DNA of 64,000 bases from Ophioderma brevispina (lineage: Eukaryota; Echinodermata; Ophiuroidea; Amphilepidida; Ophiodermatidae): NCBI GenBank assembly GCA_023653785.1, contig JAMKCH010035918.1:33149-97148 (forward strand). Reading direction: 5' to 3'. Of this stretch, positions 46,704 through 58,274 are shown piece after piece (position 1 is the first letter of the stretch; each line of letters starts with the position of its first letter). The translations under genes were made by a program, and so were the position numbers. The notes beneath the pieces were generated by a model, which did not search any database, was not told the DNA's origin, and was given only the letters and a program-made list of their open reading frames with translations.

Positions 46704-46937
46704 CTACGTCCGACGGACCCAAAGGCTAGGGACTGGCTCGCTCGTGCACCGGAATGTGATTAAGGCACGAGCAGCAGCATGGCAAGTGTTCTGGGCTATG
46801 TACATCCTGATACGAGAGAGATTGCGAATGTGAAAATTGGCAGATTGACATATTGAAGTGACTTGATCTGACATCGCTGGTTGAATCAAATTCCACCAAG
46901 GTTCCTTGATTGTGGTCGGCTGGCAAATGTGGTTCAT
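46704..46937 (-). pseudogene. CR1/L2-like RT C-terminal fragment (minus strand)
   Basis: The minus frame carries VTSICQSANFHIRNLSRIRM and YIAQNTCHAAARALITFR. This matches the conserved segment that follows the catalytic box in CR1/L2-type reverse transcriptases (a V...C.SA.FHIRNI.RIR.YL pattern, then an A..LI.SR segment). Nothing before or after is recognisable, so it is a fragment of about 60-70 codons. It corresponds to the HVKVINKSVNFHLRNI region of the LINE at 34.2 kb. Confidence 0.6.
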
Positions 46938-47219
46938 GTTACTATGGCGTTTGGTGTTTTTTTATGACTATTAATTCAAGAAAATGTTAAATCTGTTTAT
47001 TGTATTATTCAAGAATAGTATATGTTTGTCATCATGTTAATAAGGTTAATACCCAGGTGACCCCTTTGAATGCGCCAAGGATAACATCATAATTTTGCCA
47101 TTTTTATGAGCTACAATCAATGAAAAAAATATTTGGGCAAATAACAGTCTCCACTCAGAGTGTGTTGGGAGCCAATTGTTGACACACATTTCATTTCACA
47201 AACAGGAATTCACGTTTGG

Positions 47220-48580
47220 CTTCAATTTAGGCACAAACGTCACTGAGAGGCTTATCTTTGTAGCATCTTTGTGTAGAAAAACTGGTTATGCTTCAGGACA
47301 GGGCCCATCACAGTGAAGAATTCTAGTGGTAACCTTGGAATGGGTATTCTCACTCAAAGTACCATCAACTACCTGACAGAAAACAACTATATCGACCAAT
47401 CCATTCAGATGGCTTTCATGGAGAAAATATAAGGATGTGTGTAACACACAGAAGCACTAACTGAAATGCTCCAAGATGCCAAAACGAATAGTAAAGCAAT
47501 TGTGACAAAATGGCTGGACCTGCAAAATGCACACGATACTGTACCATACAACCTTGTACAGTTTGCTTTAGAGTGATATCATGTTCCAGACCACATTAGG
47601 AAGATCATATTTAAATACTATGATGAGCTGTTCATATGTGTCAAAACAACTGACTGGATACAGTGCATGATAAGAGTCTTCCAAGGCTGCCCACTCTCCT
47701 GCATCCTGTTTCTGGCCATCTTAAATCTGTGGCTTGATCTCCTAGAGCAGTCCAAACACCTCGGGTATTGCATGAGTGGATCTAACATCATATCATCTGT
47801 CAAAGCATACGTAGCTAGGAATCCAGAAGGATGCCAAGAACTTGTAAATACAGTGAACAACTTCCTCAAGAGTACACGGACCATGAAAGCAAATGCAAGT
47901 CTCATGGCATGAAGAGGTTTGTCCCCAAAACGCAGAAACAAAGCGAACAAGGACACAAAAGCCAATATGTGGCATCGAATCACGGCCAGAAATAGGACGG
48001 GACAGCGATTTTGCTTATATCCCAAAGTCAACCCATGCGGTTCCTCGAGAAGCTGATTTATAACGACCTGAAGGACAATAACATAAAAAGGACATGGTAT
48101 GCACAAAGCTGACGGAAATGGTTCAAACAACCAATGTATATGCCAAATGAGTGGGCCTATGGAAGCTATGGATATTAATAATGTATTGTACCCAAACTGA
48201 GTTGGAGTTCATCATCTATAACTTCTACGTCGAAAATCTGGAAGCTACTTGCACCAAATACCTGAAGCAATGGGCAGGTATAAGTAGATGCACCACCACC
48301 AGCGCTCTGTACTGGAGCAGGAAACACTATGGCCTGCAAATGAAAAGGCTAACCACATCAGTCAAATGTATGCAAGTAACTAAGTACCATCTAAACAAGA
48401 ACTCGAAAGATGGAAGTACACAGACACTCTACAGAAAATGTATGGAAAGTAAAAAGACGAAAGCCAGATGGAATGGTATAAAAGAATTCTCAAGCATATC
48501 AAGTATTTGCCTACGACAAAAGCTGTTACAAAATTTCCTATATGACAAAAACTGTCATCGACTGAAATAATATACCAAGC
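47220..48580 (+). mobile_element. LINE-type reverse transcriptase relic lacking its YxDD box
   Basis: Read with frame changes: INYLTENNYIDQSIQ near 47370, LTEMLQDAKTNSKAIVTKWL leading to the motif A Asp (DLQNAHDTVP) near 47517, VPDHIRKIIFKYYDEL near 47590, motif B FQGCPLSCILF at 47679-47711, then SVKAY followed at once by VARNPEGCQEL near 47810. The ADD residues expected after AY are missing. The C-terminal part 48151-48570 (WAGISRCTTTSALYWSRKHY) fits the thumb/tail region. Clade is uncertain; the GCPLS motif fits R2-like or L1-like LINEs better than CR1. Several stops make it a pseudogene. Confidence 0.75.
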
Positions 48581-48589
48581 TATATCATT

Positions 48590-49480
48590 CAAATGCAAGA
48601 CCCACACCTGAAAGAGCTGCCATTTTGCATTCCAAGGTCAAGACTAACATTTGAACTATTAAAAGTTGCAAAATTGACTTTGTCATGCAAGAAAACATAT
48701 AATTAGACACTTTCCTCTTTAAGGTGTTTGCGTCGTTAGAGAGAACCGAATCGATGAAATTCGCTTAAATAAACATATATGTTACTTAAGTGTGTAGATA
48801 CAAATCTGAAAAAAATTAGGGGGGTACGGGTACTCAATTTTGAGCTATGAATGGGTTAAAAAGGGCTGGTTCGTCGCCAAAGTACTAAGCATAGTCTATG
48901 AAAAATTAACAATTTGCACCACATTATGCATTATAGTGAAAAAACGATTCGATAGAATTTTGTAATTTTCACTTAGGTTCAGGGTTTTGATGCTCTTTTC
49001 AAAAATGTAATAAAATAGGGGGTGCCGGGATTACATTTCCAGATAAATGGCAAAATAATGTCAAAAAATACGTCTATTTGGCACCGGACGTTGTCAAATC
49101 CGAGACGCTCTGCACCATTTGTTGCGTACCATCGCGTTGATAAAGGCGCGATCTAACGCTAGTTTTCGCATAACGGCCAGACGCTTCTCTTGTGGCCATA
49201 ACAAAATAGAAATCCGTTTTACTTTTCTGGTTGTGTTTACAGACTATAACCCTTCTCTAAATCATTTTTTAGCATTTACCAAATAACATTGTCAAGAAAC
49301 AGTAGGCCTAACTAGGGCTTTTACCATTATGTAAAAGGGCGAAAGCTTTAATGCATGCGGGGGGTTGGGGGAGGGTTTCATGTTTGTTTCACACTCAGTT
49401 TTTTTAATTATTGTCAAATAATTGTCTGAGTTTGTTCATGTACAGGGATTTACTAAATCTAATTATGTGACATATTAATC
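48590..49480. other. No recognisable feature
   Basis: The stretch near 48945-48970 (AACGATTCGATAGAATTTT) resembles 28636 and 9976, suggesting an old dispersed repeat. Nothing else is supported. Confidence 0.35.
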
Positions 49481-49483
49481 AAC

Positions 49484-49580
49484 TTTATTTATTTTTTTTC
49501 TTTCTTTCCGTTCTTTTCTTTCTTTTTCTTTCTCTTGTTCTTTCTTTCTTAATTTAATTTATTTATTTATTTAGTCTTAA
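49484..49580 (+). repeat. TTTC/TTTA-rich microsatellite-like tract
   Basis: TTTCTTTC-type repeats pass into ATTTATTTATTTATTTA. Low complexity only. Confidence 0.8.
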
Positions 49581-49584
49581 TTCA

Positions 49585-50955
49585 TTCATTTATAGTTCTA
49601 TGGTTGTGTTATTATGTCCATAATCTCCCGTAGGGATCTGCCGCACAGGGCGCTGACGGCTTGAGGAACTGAGAATTGGTGTAAGCGTCTATAGAGCAAA
49701 CGTAAATTTGACTCACTTAGTCCTTTTTGAGTAAAAGTCAGCAAAGGGTCAACGGGTTCCTAATTTTCACATCAGCTAACGATTTTAAAATTTGGGTAGA
49801 ATTATGCCCGTCGGTTTACAGAAAAGGGGCAGATTCCCTAGGCCGGCTGAGGGTTTACCAAACAGTCGGAAAACAGTCCCCGAAAAAGCACGAACTGGGC
49901 CTGGGACTTCCCCCGCTGCACACCCGCCTACTAACACCCTAAACAACCACCCCTTCCAGGTCTATGTCCCTAATAAAGTAAAGAACCAATCTTTGTGGGG
50001 TCTTCTTTGCAGAACCAAAAAGGTTCTGTGGCCCAGAAAATGGATCTTTGTAAAATCTTAAACTCTAGACCTTTAAGGTATGTTAATAAAACGGAATTTA
50101 TTAACAAATGATCTTGCCTGTAAATTGCTTTACCTTTGCCACATTGTTTTGGCCATAGAGTCCTCCTGTGTGAAGTCGAATTTATAACAAACTATACATT
50201 TTTATATTCCGTATGATAAGGTGAGTAATTGAACATGCATATTAATTCAATTGCGACGTTCTCAATTTTTACCCAGTGTTAATTGTTTGGCCCTTCCCCA
50301 AAATGCCGGCATTAGAAGCGGCCAGCCCAAGTCAAAACGTTCACTCTATCAGGAACCCAAAGACACCTTCAAATCTTTGTTGCCAAATTTGGTCCCGGGA
50401 TCTACAGGCGGGTCTTCTACTATTTCATCACAAAAAATACATTGAGGACATATGCAACACATGCTTTAATGCAATCCTATCCACACATCCTAAAACGTTT
50501 AGATCTTCAAACAAAATCTGAAATTTCCTCAATAATTTAACAGTATCCTAGAATAAATATGTTGATGCTAGTAATTTTCACCAACAAATAAAGCTTGTTT
50601 AGGATTATACAATTTTCTGCAATTGACCTAACCGGTTCAGCGACTTCCTGCCATCCTCTAGTCACACTCTGCTCAAATCAATAATGTATTGTGATGCCAT
50701 TGCCCTAGTGAATGGTAGCAGTGACATCCTATTCATTTGTGAAATTGCAAGTAAAATTAACTGCAACAAAAATACAGAAGCTAGCTTTCGACTTTTAGTG
50801 CAAATTACAGGATATTCAACTTCTAATGATGGTCCAGGTGCAATCAGGTGGATGTATTGTTACAAATTACTCAGACGGTAGCTAATTCAAAGGCGGACTG
50901 CCTCCATAAGCAGGGCAAATGTTGTCGCGTGCCGATAAATATTTGGTTGTCTTAC
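49585..50955. other. No gene recognised
   Basis: Overlapping plus ORFs at 49727-50061 and 50251-50521 have Pro/Ser-rich compositions without domains. No repeat boundaries are seen. Confidence 0.3.
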
Positions 50956-50959
50956 CTAC

Positions 50960-51215
50960 CACCACCACTGACCTCTACACATGGATAGCGGGTCTGAGTC
51001 GCCGAGTGTCACAGCAAGAAGTTGCTTTTCTACCTTGGTATGGCGGGAAACAATGCATACACCTTGTATAACAATAGAACATCTGTGTGGAATATGTGCA
51101 CCATCAGGTGTACGAATTGTTTCCCGCCATATTACCAAGGTAGAAAGCAACTTCCTGTTGTGGCACTCGGCGACCATTCAACTATGCGGCATGTGTAGAG
51201 GTCAGTGACCACCAC
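50960..51215. mobile_element. Foldback element with about 105-bp near-perfect arms
   Basis: The left arm words CACTGACCTCTACACATG, GTCGCCGAGTGTCACA, AGAAGTTGCTTTTCTACCTT, GGTATGGCGGGAAACAAT and ACACCT are mirrored by the right arm with a few mismatches (reverse complement CACTGACCTCTACACATG, GTCGCCGAGTGCCACAACAG, AGTTGCTTTCTACCTTGG). The loop is about 40 bases. Arm identity is high, so it may be a fairly recent non-autonomous element. The antisense ORFs 50956-51208 mirror each other and are not genes. Confidence 0.85.
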
Positions 51216-51267
51216 ACGCTACTCAAACACTTTTGTCATCGAAACCTATTCTAATTACGTGTAGTTT

Positions 51268-51365
51268 CAAGGGACACAGTGGCATGAAAAAAATAGTCAA
51301 ACATAATGAAATGAACCCTTACTGAAATCTTGTTTGAAAACAACTTTGGCGTTTACATTTTGTAA
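51268..51365 (+). repeat. Single TIR related to the element at 62783-63362
   Basis: AAGGGACACAGTGGCATG, AACATAATGAAATGAA, CCCTTACTGAAATC and GCGTTTACATTTTGTAAT match, in order, the TIR at 63361-63260 read on the minus strand (AAAGGGACATAATGGCATGC, ATAATGAAAACAAAG, CCTTACTGAAATC, GATGTTTACATTCTGTAA). The second TIR was not found, so this appears to be a solo end. Confidence 0.6.
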
Positions 51366-51369
51366 TAAC

Positions 51370-51770
51370 TAATTCACCTTAATCGGGATATTAGGAACTA
51401 ATTACAAATATGTACCTGGCATTTTATGAGGCCAATGCGAAATTCCTATTATGATTGCTTAACACTTAAGTGCCCAAGCTAAAAGAACTTCCTTAGTGCC
51501 CAAGGGGGAGTTCCTAGGGACCCAACCCAGATAACCACTTTCCCATCAGAGTTTGATCACGACATTATAGTGCCGCAGCATCAGGTGAAAAAGGGCCTTG
51601 GATTTCTACCCGCCAGGGCCGGAATAATAACATTTGCAATCATAGCTAAAATTGATCATTGGGTTATGTAGTTCATGAAAATACGTGATCACAAAAATAA
51701 AAGTGATCATCTTCATAGGCTATATAATAAGAAATGTAAGATTTGTGTCAATAAAATGTCAGACATCGTC
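51370..51770. other. No recognisable feature
   Basis: AT-rich spacer, no supported feature. Confidence 0.4.
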
Positions 51771-51775
51771 GATAC

Positions 51776-51820
51776 ACGATTGTAAACCACGTTTACAATC
51801 GTCGTTACACGATTGTAAAC
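51776..51820. repeat. Three alternating copies of ACGATTGTAAAC
   Basis: ACGATTGTAAAC (51776-51787) and GTTTACAATCGT (51791-51802) form a perfect 12-bp stem with a CAC loop. A third copy, ACGATTGTAAAC, follows at 51809-51820 and can pair with the middle one instead, so two hairpins are mutually exclusive. Confidence 0.85.
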
Positions 51821-52125
51821 GTAGTTTTTCCCGTCAAGGCAGCGGAATTCGTAGGGGAGGGCCATATGGAACTCTTTCTCAGAGCCCTGCTATTACGCGA
51901 CGTACCGTAATCACAACAGGCTATTTCCCTTACGTATGCTCTTACTGCAATTGCGAAAGATTGTATTAATTTACACGATGTAAGTATTAACTGTTGGCAT
52001 TTATGCATGCTGTCACTGTTGTGTATGGCTGAGGGAAAGAATTTTGTATTGTGCCACCACCGTATGAATTCGGCAGCCTCAACAGATCAGCATAAACTGC
52101 CATGTAATGGACATGGTGGCAGAAC

Positions 52126-52215
52126 AGCACATTTTTTTGAAGAGCGCCCCCAATTTTCCCGAATATTTTGAGATTTTTTGCATAGTTGCATTGATAATTG
52201 GCTAGTGAGCAATAC
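52126..52215 (-). repeat. Fragment of the four-copy dispersed repeat (inverted copy)
   Basis: GCGCCCCCAATTTTCCCGAA and the following AGATTTTTTGCAT are the reverse complement of the right-hand ends at 32030-32066 and 57540-57583. Confidence 0.55.
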
Positions 52216-52339
52216 CTGTCTTTGAATGTTTGGGGGAGAAGTAGAGAACCGTCTTCCCCGTAAGTAACTGCCTGACAGTGAAACTCTACACCACCAAACA
52301 CTGTCTTCCAAAACATCATTTCTCAAGTATACCCATGTC

Positions 52340-54530
52340 ATGAATAGACCCCATCGCAGGCCTTTTCTAAGCTCTGCCTTGACTATAGTGTCATTGAACG
52401 TAGAGGGGTTTTCTAGTGCAAAAAGTAACATCATTTTTGATATGTGTCACAACCTCCAATGCGATGTCCCACAGGAAACCCACAGAGGAATCGAAAATCA
52501 ACGCCCAACCATACCAGGAATGGTTTTAGCCACCGAAAGACCACATAGACAGTATGGAAGTGCTATATTCGTGAAAACAGGCTCCAATGTAGAAGCAACA
52601 TCAATGTCTGCTGACAACAACATCGAAGTCCTCACTATTGAGCTCAGCTCTGTCATAGTTACATCAGTCTAGAAACCTCCATCAATAGACTTCAAGCACC
52701 CTCAATTCAGCCTCGGGAATCCCACCAAACCTCACTTCTTTATTGGCGATTTCAACAGCCACGGTACCCAATGGGGCTACAATGAAACTAATCAAGACGG
52801 ACAAGCTGTCGAAGAATGGATAGACAGTCAACATCTACGTCTCTTTCACGACCCTAAGCTCTAAGCTGCCGCCATCATTTTATAGTGCCAGTTGGAAGAG
52901 AGGTTACAACCCAGATCTAGCTATTGTTAGCAAAAACATCTCTAACCAGTGGACCCTGTTCCACTAACTCAACATCGACCAATCGGTATCCAAGTCAACA
53001 CTGCAGTAAGACCAAACAAAGTGCCTTTTAATCGTCACTTTAACTATAGGAAAGCAGACTGGCAAGGATTCACTGATGACCTGGACCAGAACGTGAAGAG
53101 GATTGCTCCAAAACGCCATGACTATGACAAATTTGCCCAACTAGTGAACAAGACTGCCCGGAGATTCATACCCAGAGGCTGTAGGACGGAATATATACCA
53201 GGCCTTTCCAAGGAATGTGCTGAAGAATATCAAGAGTATATTACCATGTTTGAAGCTGGTCCTTTCTCAGCTAAAACAACTGCTAAAGGTGAGGTTTCGG
53301 AGAGGATCTCCCAGAAAAAGATCAAAACCTGGAATACTTTAATTGAATCCACCGATATGACCCATAACAGCAAGAAAGCATGGTCTACCATCCGAAAGCT
53401 TCGAGGGGGTCCAACAGTACCTCCACAGCAGCCAAATGTTACACCCAATCAAGTTGCCCACCAACTACTTTTAATGGAAGTGCAGCAAGAAGCCCAAGAA
53501 GATTCAAACAGACCGTAAGAGGTTTAGTGGCGACCCTGGTTTTACCCGCCCTTTCAACATGGAGGAATTGGAATCCGGTATTGCTAAACTTAAACCAGGA
53601 AAAGCAGTAGGCCTTCATAATATCTCATCTGAGCAGCTGAAAAACTTCGGCCCAGTAGCAAAGGAATGGCTTCTTGAGCTCTACAATTGCTGCCTTATTT
53701 CCCACAGGTTCCCAAAGATCTGGAGGAAAGCTCACGTTATGGCACTCCTAAAGCCTGGGAAAGATCCATCTAATCCCAAGAGCTATAGACCAATATCACT
53801 CCTCAGCCATACCTACAAGCTCTTGGAACGTCTCTTGATCAACCGTATCGCACCTGTGATAGACGAACACCTCATACCAGAACAAGCAGGTTTCCGACCA
53901 GGCAAATCAGCAACTAGCCAAGTACTCAACCTAACTCAACACATCGAGGATGGTTTTGAGAAGGGATTGGTAACCGGAGATGTTCGTTGATCTATCAGCA
54001 GCTTACGACACCGTTAATCACAGATGCCTACTCCATACGATTTTGGAACTCACCAAGGATATCCGCCTGACTGAGTTAATCAAAGGATTGCTTTCAAACA
54101 GGATGTTCTTTGTTCAGCTAGGAACGAAGAAGAGCCGATGGCGTAAGCTCAAGAATGGTCTACCACAAGGGAGCGTGCTTGCACCTCTCCTGTTCAACAT
54201 CTATACCACGACCACCGAGGAGTGCAGGAACCTTTCGTTTTATTTAATGGCTGACGTATCTTGAATTAGTGCACAAGATGCAAGACCCTTCAAAGCTTTG
54301 GATGAACTCACGCCTTACTTAGGAAAACCACGTGCTAAACTCCATCCAGACACAGGTGTGTGCTTTCATCTACGCACCCGTGACGCCAAACGTCAGCTTC
54401 ATTAATTCGGTCTGGTATACCCCTGGACCCACACTGTGATAACCCTGTCGTACTTAGGAGTAACCTTGGACCACACTCTCTCTTTCAAGACCTACATCAA
54501 GAAGGAAGTATTTCACGCAATATCTTAAAT
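52340..54530 (+). mobile_element. Jockey-like LINE ORF2, decayed and 3'-truncated
   Basis: With frame changes it reads as an endonuclease-RT protein. Endonuclease: TIVSLNVEGFSSAKSNII, QETHRG, YGSAIFVKTG, a stop where KPP follows, GDFNSHGTQWGYNE (52745-52786), and TQHRPI near 52970, which fits the catalytic His region. Linker: FNYRKADWQGFTDDLDQ. Reverse transcriptase: LKPGKAVGLHNISSEQLKNF, SYRPISLLSHTYKLLERLL, QAGFRPGKSATSQVL, motif A FVDLSAAYDTVNH (53982-54020), motif B GLPQGSVLAPLLFNIY (54157-54204). The catalytic Asp-Asp box is disrupted (FYLMADVS then a stop near 54262). A short tail (YLGVTLDHTLSFKTYIKKE) ends near 54530, where the C-terminus is lost. Inactive. Confidence 0.85.
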
Positions 54531-54762
54531 GAGGATGGCCCTATTTTAAGTATATGAAATTTTCATCTTGATAGATTGGCCCTTCACCCCCCAAAACCTC
54601 CATCTGCAAAGGTTTTGCGCCGATATTTTCCAGCCGTTTTTAATGTGAGCTAAAAACGTGATTTGTAAGCCCCCATGAGAGTACAGTGTAAAAATTAATA
54701 TTGTCGAACCAAAAAGGGGCAAATTTTCAAGTCATAACTTACTTCCAACCAAACATCCTTTA

Positions 54763-54892
54763 TCCCTAAGATTTTCACACGGTAAATGAGAAAAATATAG
54801 CTTTCTCTGATACCAAAATTTTGCCACGTCCGGTAAAATCTTGACTATTCTGGGGACGAGGCCCTATTAGCGATCGGGCCATGGACCTGTAA
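54763..54892. repeat. Dispersed repeat, copy 2 (partner at 14492-14617)
   Basis: Same orientation as the copy at 14.5 kb, with shared GGTAAATGAGAAAAATA, CTGATACCAAAAT, CTATTAGCGATCGGGCC and ATGGACCT. The minus ORF 54775-55032 spans it and is not supported. Confidence 0.75.
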
Positions 54893-55010
54893 AACCAACT
54901 CACAGGCACAAAATTCTGGTGCTCGCCCACATACCCTAAGATCGACTGCACTTGCCCTGTGCTACTCATGTGCAAGAGTATGCTTGCCCTGTATGGAAAA
55001 TCAACCCCCC

Positions 55011-55446
55011 GGGGGGGGCTACCTGTATTCAAGGTGGATTTGATGCGTGAACAAGAAAAAAACGCGTAAAAAGGGTCTTTTTTTCAACAAGCGTGTACGC
55101 GCGTACTTGATTAGGGTGTCAACAACAGCAAAATATGGAAAAAGGGTATGTTTTGTTCAGTAACCCTGCTGAGTATTGTGATGTACGCAAGATCAAAATT
55201 ATCAAAATAGTGTAATTTTGATGTAAAGAACATGAGCACAGCCAGATATTTATCAACAACACAATGCATTGCCTTCCCTTGTTTAGGGTGGCAAAACTGA
55301 CAAGACTTGTTTATGGTAGCAAAACAGACAAAATGCTTGTTTAGGGTATGTTTTTTATCGGTGGAAAAATACGTGTTTAGGGTTGCATTTCGGAAGTCCG
55401 TGTGCACGCAATCAATCCCCCTTTGAATACAACTGCCCCCCCCCCC
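55011..55446. mobile_element. TIR element, about 435 bp, with TTGTTTAGGGT repeats inside
   Basis: The left end GGGGGGGGCTACCTGTATTC leads to GGATTTGATGCGTG. The right end in reverse complement reads GGGGGGGCAGTTGTATTC then GGATTGATTGCGTG. Inside, GACTTGTTTATGGTAGCAAA, GCTTGTTTAGGGTATG and CGTGTTTAGGGTTGCA are irregular direct repeats. Non-coding. Confidence 0.6.
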
Positions 55447-55459
55447 AACCGGGAAATCA

Positions 55460-56580
55460 ACCATGCCAAGAAGCTTGATTCAAGCATTAGGTGGGTGTAT
55501 GGGGCTGAATATGATAAAAATTGTGTCTACATCCAGAAATGAGATATGATGATGCAATTGCTAAATTGTGTAGACTGGAATCTCAAAATGCTTTTTTATT
55601 ATTCGATCTCAATCGGACATTCGGTTCCCGGGATATTGCTGATCAAAGTCAAGTAGTGTACGCTAAATTTGCCAAAATGCCATCATCTCCTAGATTTTTA
55701 TCAATGTGAAAAATTCACAAGGGGTTATATTTAGATATTTTTAAAAGATATTATTTATGAACTATTAAACATTCATTTTGGGCTAAGTTGAAGTATATAA
55801 ATACTTATTTATCCTTTCCATTAATTTAAAGTTAGTAAATGTCCACTGGGTAAGTGATTTGTATGTATTTTATTGTTTGCTCCCCCTGCGATATTTAAGA
55901 AAATTATTTTCAAAAATTAATTACAAGGAACAAGGGATGCACCTATTTCCGATGATTCTTTCATTAATAATTATGATAATTCAGTATAAAAGAAATTTTA
56001 AAAATAATTCCATATTTCACATCAAAAGCGCCCTCTTTTGTCTAAATGTTTCCGAGGCCTATAACTCGTTTCGTTAAAATACCAAACTCCAAACGAGAAC
56101 GAGCGTAACTAGAAAACGCTACATGCTATGAACATGAAATTTTGGGCACACATATTAAAAGCACATAGATGCGAGTGAACCATGAAGGCCGATTTCAAAA
56201 TTGTTTTCCCAAATTCAATTACGCCATGAAATTATGCGATTGGGTCGATTGGCCGTTGCCATGGCAACGGTATTAAAATCGGCTTCAATGGTTCATTCCG
56301 TATTCACCTCCTGCATAAGTCACCCAAGTTTCGTCCCAGTAGCATGTTTAGTTATTTAGCTACATTCGTTCTAGTGTTAGCACAATCAGAGGCCTTAGGG
56401 TTCCATGGCAACCAGAGCAAAAATTTCATGGATTTACCACTTTGTGACATGGGCTATAATATTATATAAACCATTTATATACACCAGTTAGGAAAATTAA
56501 TGAAAAATCATTTCAAGTTCACTGCTTAGACCCCCTACCCCCCCCCCTTAAACGCCTCCTGCCGGCCTTATCACAGGCTG
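55460..56580. other. No gene recognised
   Basis: AT-rich. A CCATGGCAAC word occurs at 56260 and 56405. The ORFs at 55521-56077 lack domains. Confidence 0.35.
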
Positions 56581-56589
56581 TCTTTCGTC

Positions 56590-57160
56590 CAACACCAACG
56601 GAGAACTTATACATCCCAGAATTGCTCCACCAGACTTTCGTCGAAATGTAGCGAGCATGCAAGAGCGATGATGGCCAAGTAATCTAATGTGAAGCACCCT
56701 ATGTCTGGACAGAGACCTGCTGTCCAAACAGCTTAAATCCAGAAGATAGTTTTCTACACAAGTCCACGACTCTGAAATCAGTGTCCTAAGTAGTATAAGG
56801 AGATTCGATTGTGGAAAGAAAGACATGCTATCACCCAAGTAACATCTATTGGTATTGAACCCTAGTTAAAGCATCTTCACCTGGAGCTGACTCCACCTGG
56901 AGCTGAATGCTTGGGAACCAGAACTTGCCGATCTAAATTTTCCTTGCAGAAGGGGCTAACAAAAAGAAAACCTGGAGCAGATCAAGACACTAGCTGTGGT
57001 TGTGGAACAGCAACCCACAGACAATGGAACATCTCTTGGTCTGCCTGGTTGAGCAACAATGCTGAATTTTCCGTGAAGCAGCCAGACGTTGTACATATCT
57101 CTGGCTGGATCATCTTTGAAACCAGTGTGTTTGGACCACGATAAGAAGAAGAATGGTAAG
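56590..57160 (+). pseudogene. LINE ORF2 3'-terminal relic
   Basis: With frame changes the plus strand gives RIAPPDFRRNVASMQER near 56610, LHKSTTLKS near 56755, IRRFDCGKK near 56800, LGTRTCRSKFSLQKGLTKRK near 56915-56970, then SCGCGT and QTMEHLLVCL near 57030, and AARRCTYLWLDHL near 57085. This is the layout of a LINE C-terminal region: an RLRTG.GR...L.KWG segment, a C.CG zinc-binding start and a TMEHLL.CP continuation. The clade is not resolved, and no RT domain precedes it. It could belong with the 52-54 kb element but is separated by 2 kb of other repeats. Confidence 0.6.
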
Positions 57161-57269
57161 CTCAAATTCTCTATGTGTCGCACAAGAGGAATGTTGTAAT
57201 TGTAATAATTTAATTACGGAGACTCCGATAATAATTCGTCCTGGAAACGATCCTTTCAATATGAACTAG

Positions 57270-57583
57270 CCGGGAAATTGCGCCATTTACGTATCTACGC
57301 TCATTTTCCCCCCCTTAGTTGTTCCGACGGTTCAGGCAAGTCCAGTGTGGGGTCATTTTCGTGAGGTGCACTATTTCAAATTCATCATGGACTGACAATA
57401 AATGTTTGGCGTTTCCAGTTCCCGCAAAATTACAATCAGGGATCCGATTCCTATTCAAATCGCTTCTTTTAAAGACAATAGCATTTTTGAGCATTTTTCA
57501 TTCGCAGGTATAGTGAAAAAGTAAATTTACCACACAAAATGTGCAAAAATCCCAAATTTTGAAAATTGGGGGCTGCTCTTAAC
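57270..57583 (+). repeat. Dispersed repeat (partner at 31750-32066)
   Basis: Same orientation as the 31.7 kb copy. Anchors are CCGGGAAATTGCGCCATTTA, GTATCTACGCTCA, TTTTCGTGAGGTG, TTTGGCGTTTCCAG, AAATTACAATCAGGGATC and GTGCAAAAATCCC. Confidence 0.75.
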
Positions 57584-57589
57584 AATGTG

Positions 57590-58270
57590 CCATTATTGCT
57601 TTAAGTGCTTTGCCTTTATAAGACAAAATTCACAATTATAGGTGTGGATTCTGATTTCGTGATGATTTTATTTTCTGCCAACAATTAATCTTCAAAACCC
57701 TATTAACATGGCAATACGGTTTATTCCGTTTAACAACCAACCATATACAAGATCAACCCTTCACGCTGATTCGGGCCCTGATTCGGTCAAATTTTTGCGC
57801 TGTATTTACTTTCGAATACGCGTTTATATACTCTAAAGATAGTGTGTGTTGTTCAATACGTAGCACTTACCATATATCTTAAAAGAGACTTTAAACTCAG
57901 CAACTGGCAACCATACACTATGAAACTTCGCCGTTGAAACTGTTGAAGCTATGTGATATTTCGTCCACTGATCCGCTAAATCCTTCAGAGTCTTGAAAAC
58001 TGTATGGACTTGCAAATCCGTACTGTTTTTAGTTTATGAAGGAGGGCCGTGGACTCAGGCTACAAACATAATTAATGAGCACTATATAGGTTGCCGTGTG
58101 TAAGACATCTCCCATCGGGCTTCCTTAACCATGGTGGCATGCAGTAACAGTCACAATTTCAAAGGGTTGAATCTAAGCATATGGACAACGCCACAAGTAT
58201 TTACAAAACCAATGCAAGTCAAATCGGTACGAGTATAAAGGTTAAACCTTCAGATTTGCCATAAAAAATT
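57590..58270. other. No recognisable feature
   Basis: AT-rich spacer with no supported gene. Confidence 0.4.
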
Positions 58271-58274
58271 TCGG

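Noticed and set aside
50956..51208. Two ORFs on opposite strands with mirrored sequence
   Set aside because: They are the two arms of one foldback element.
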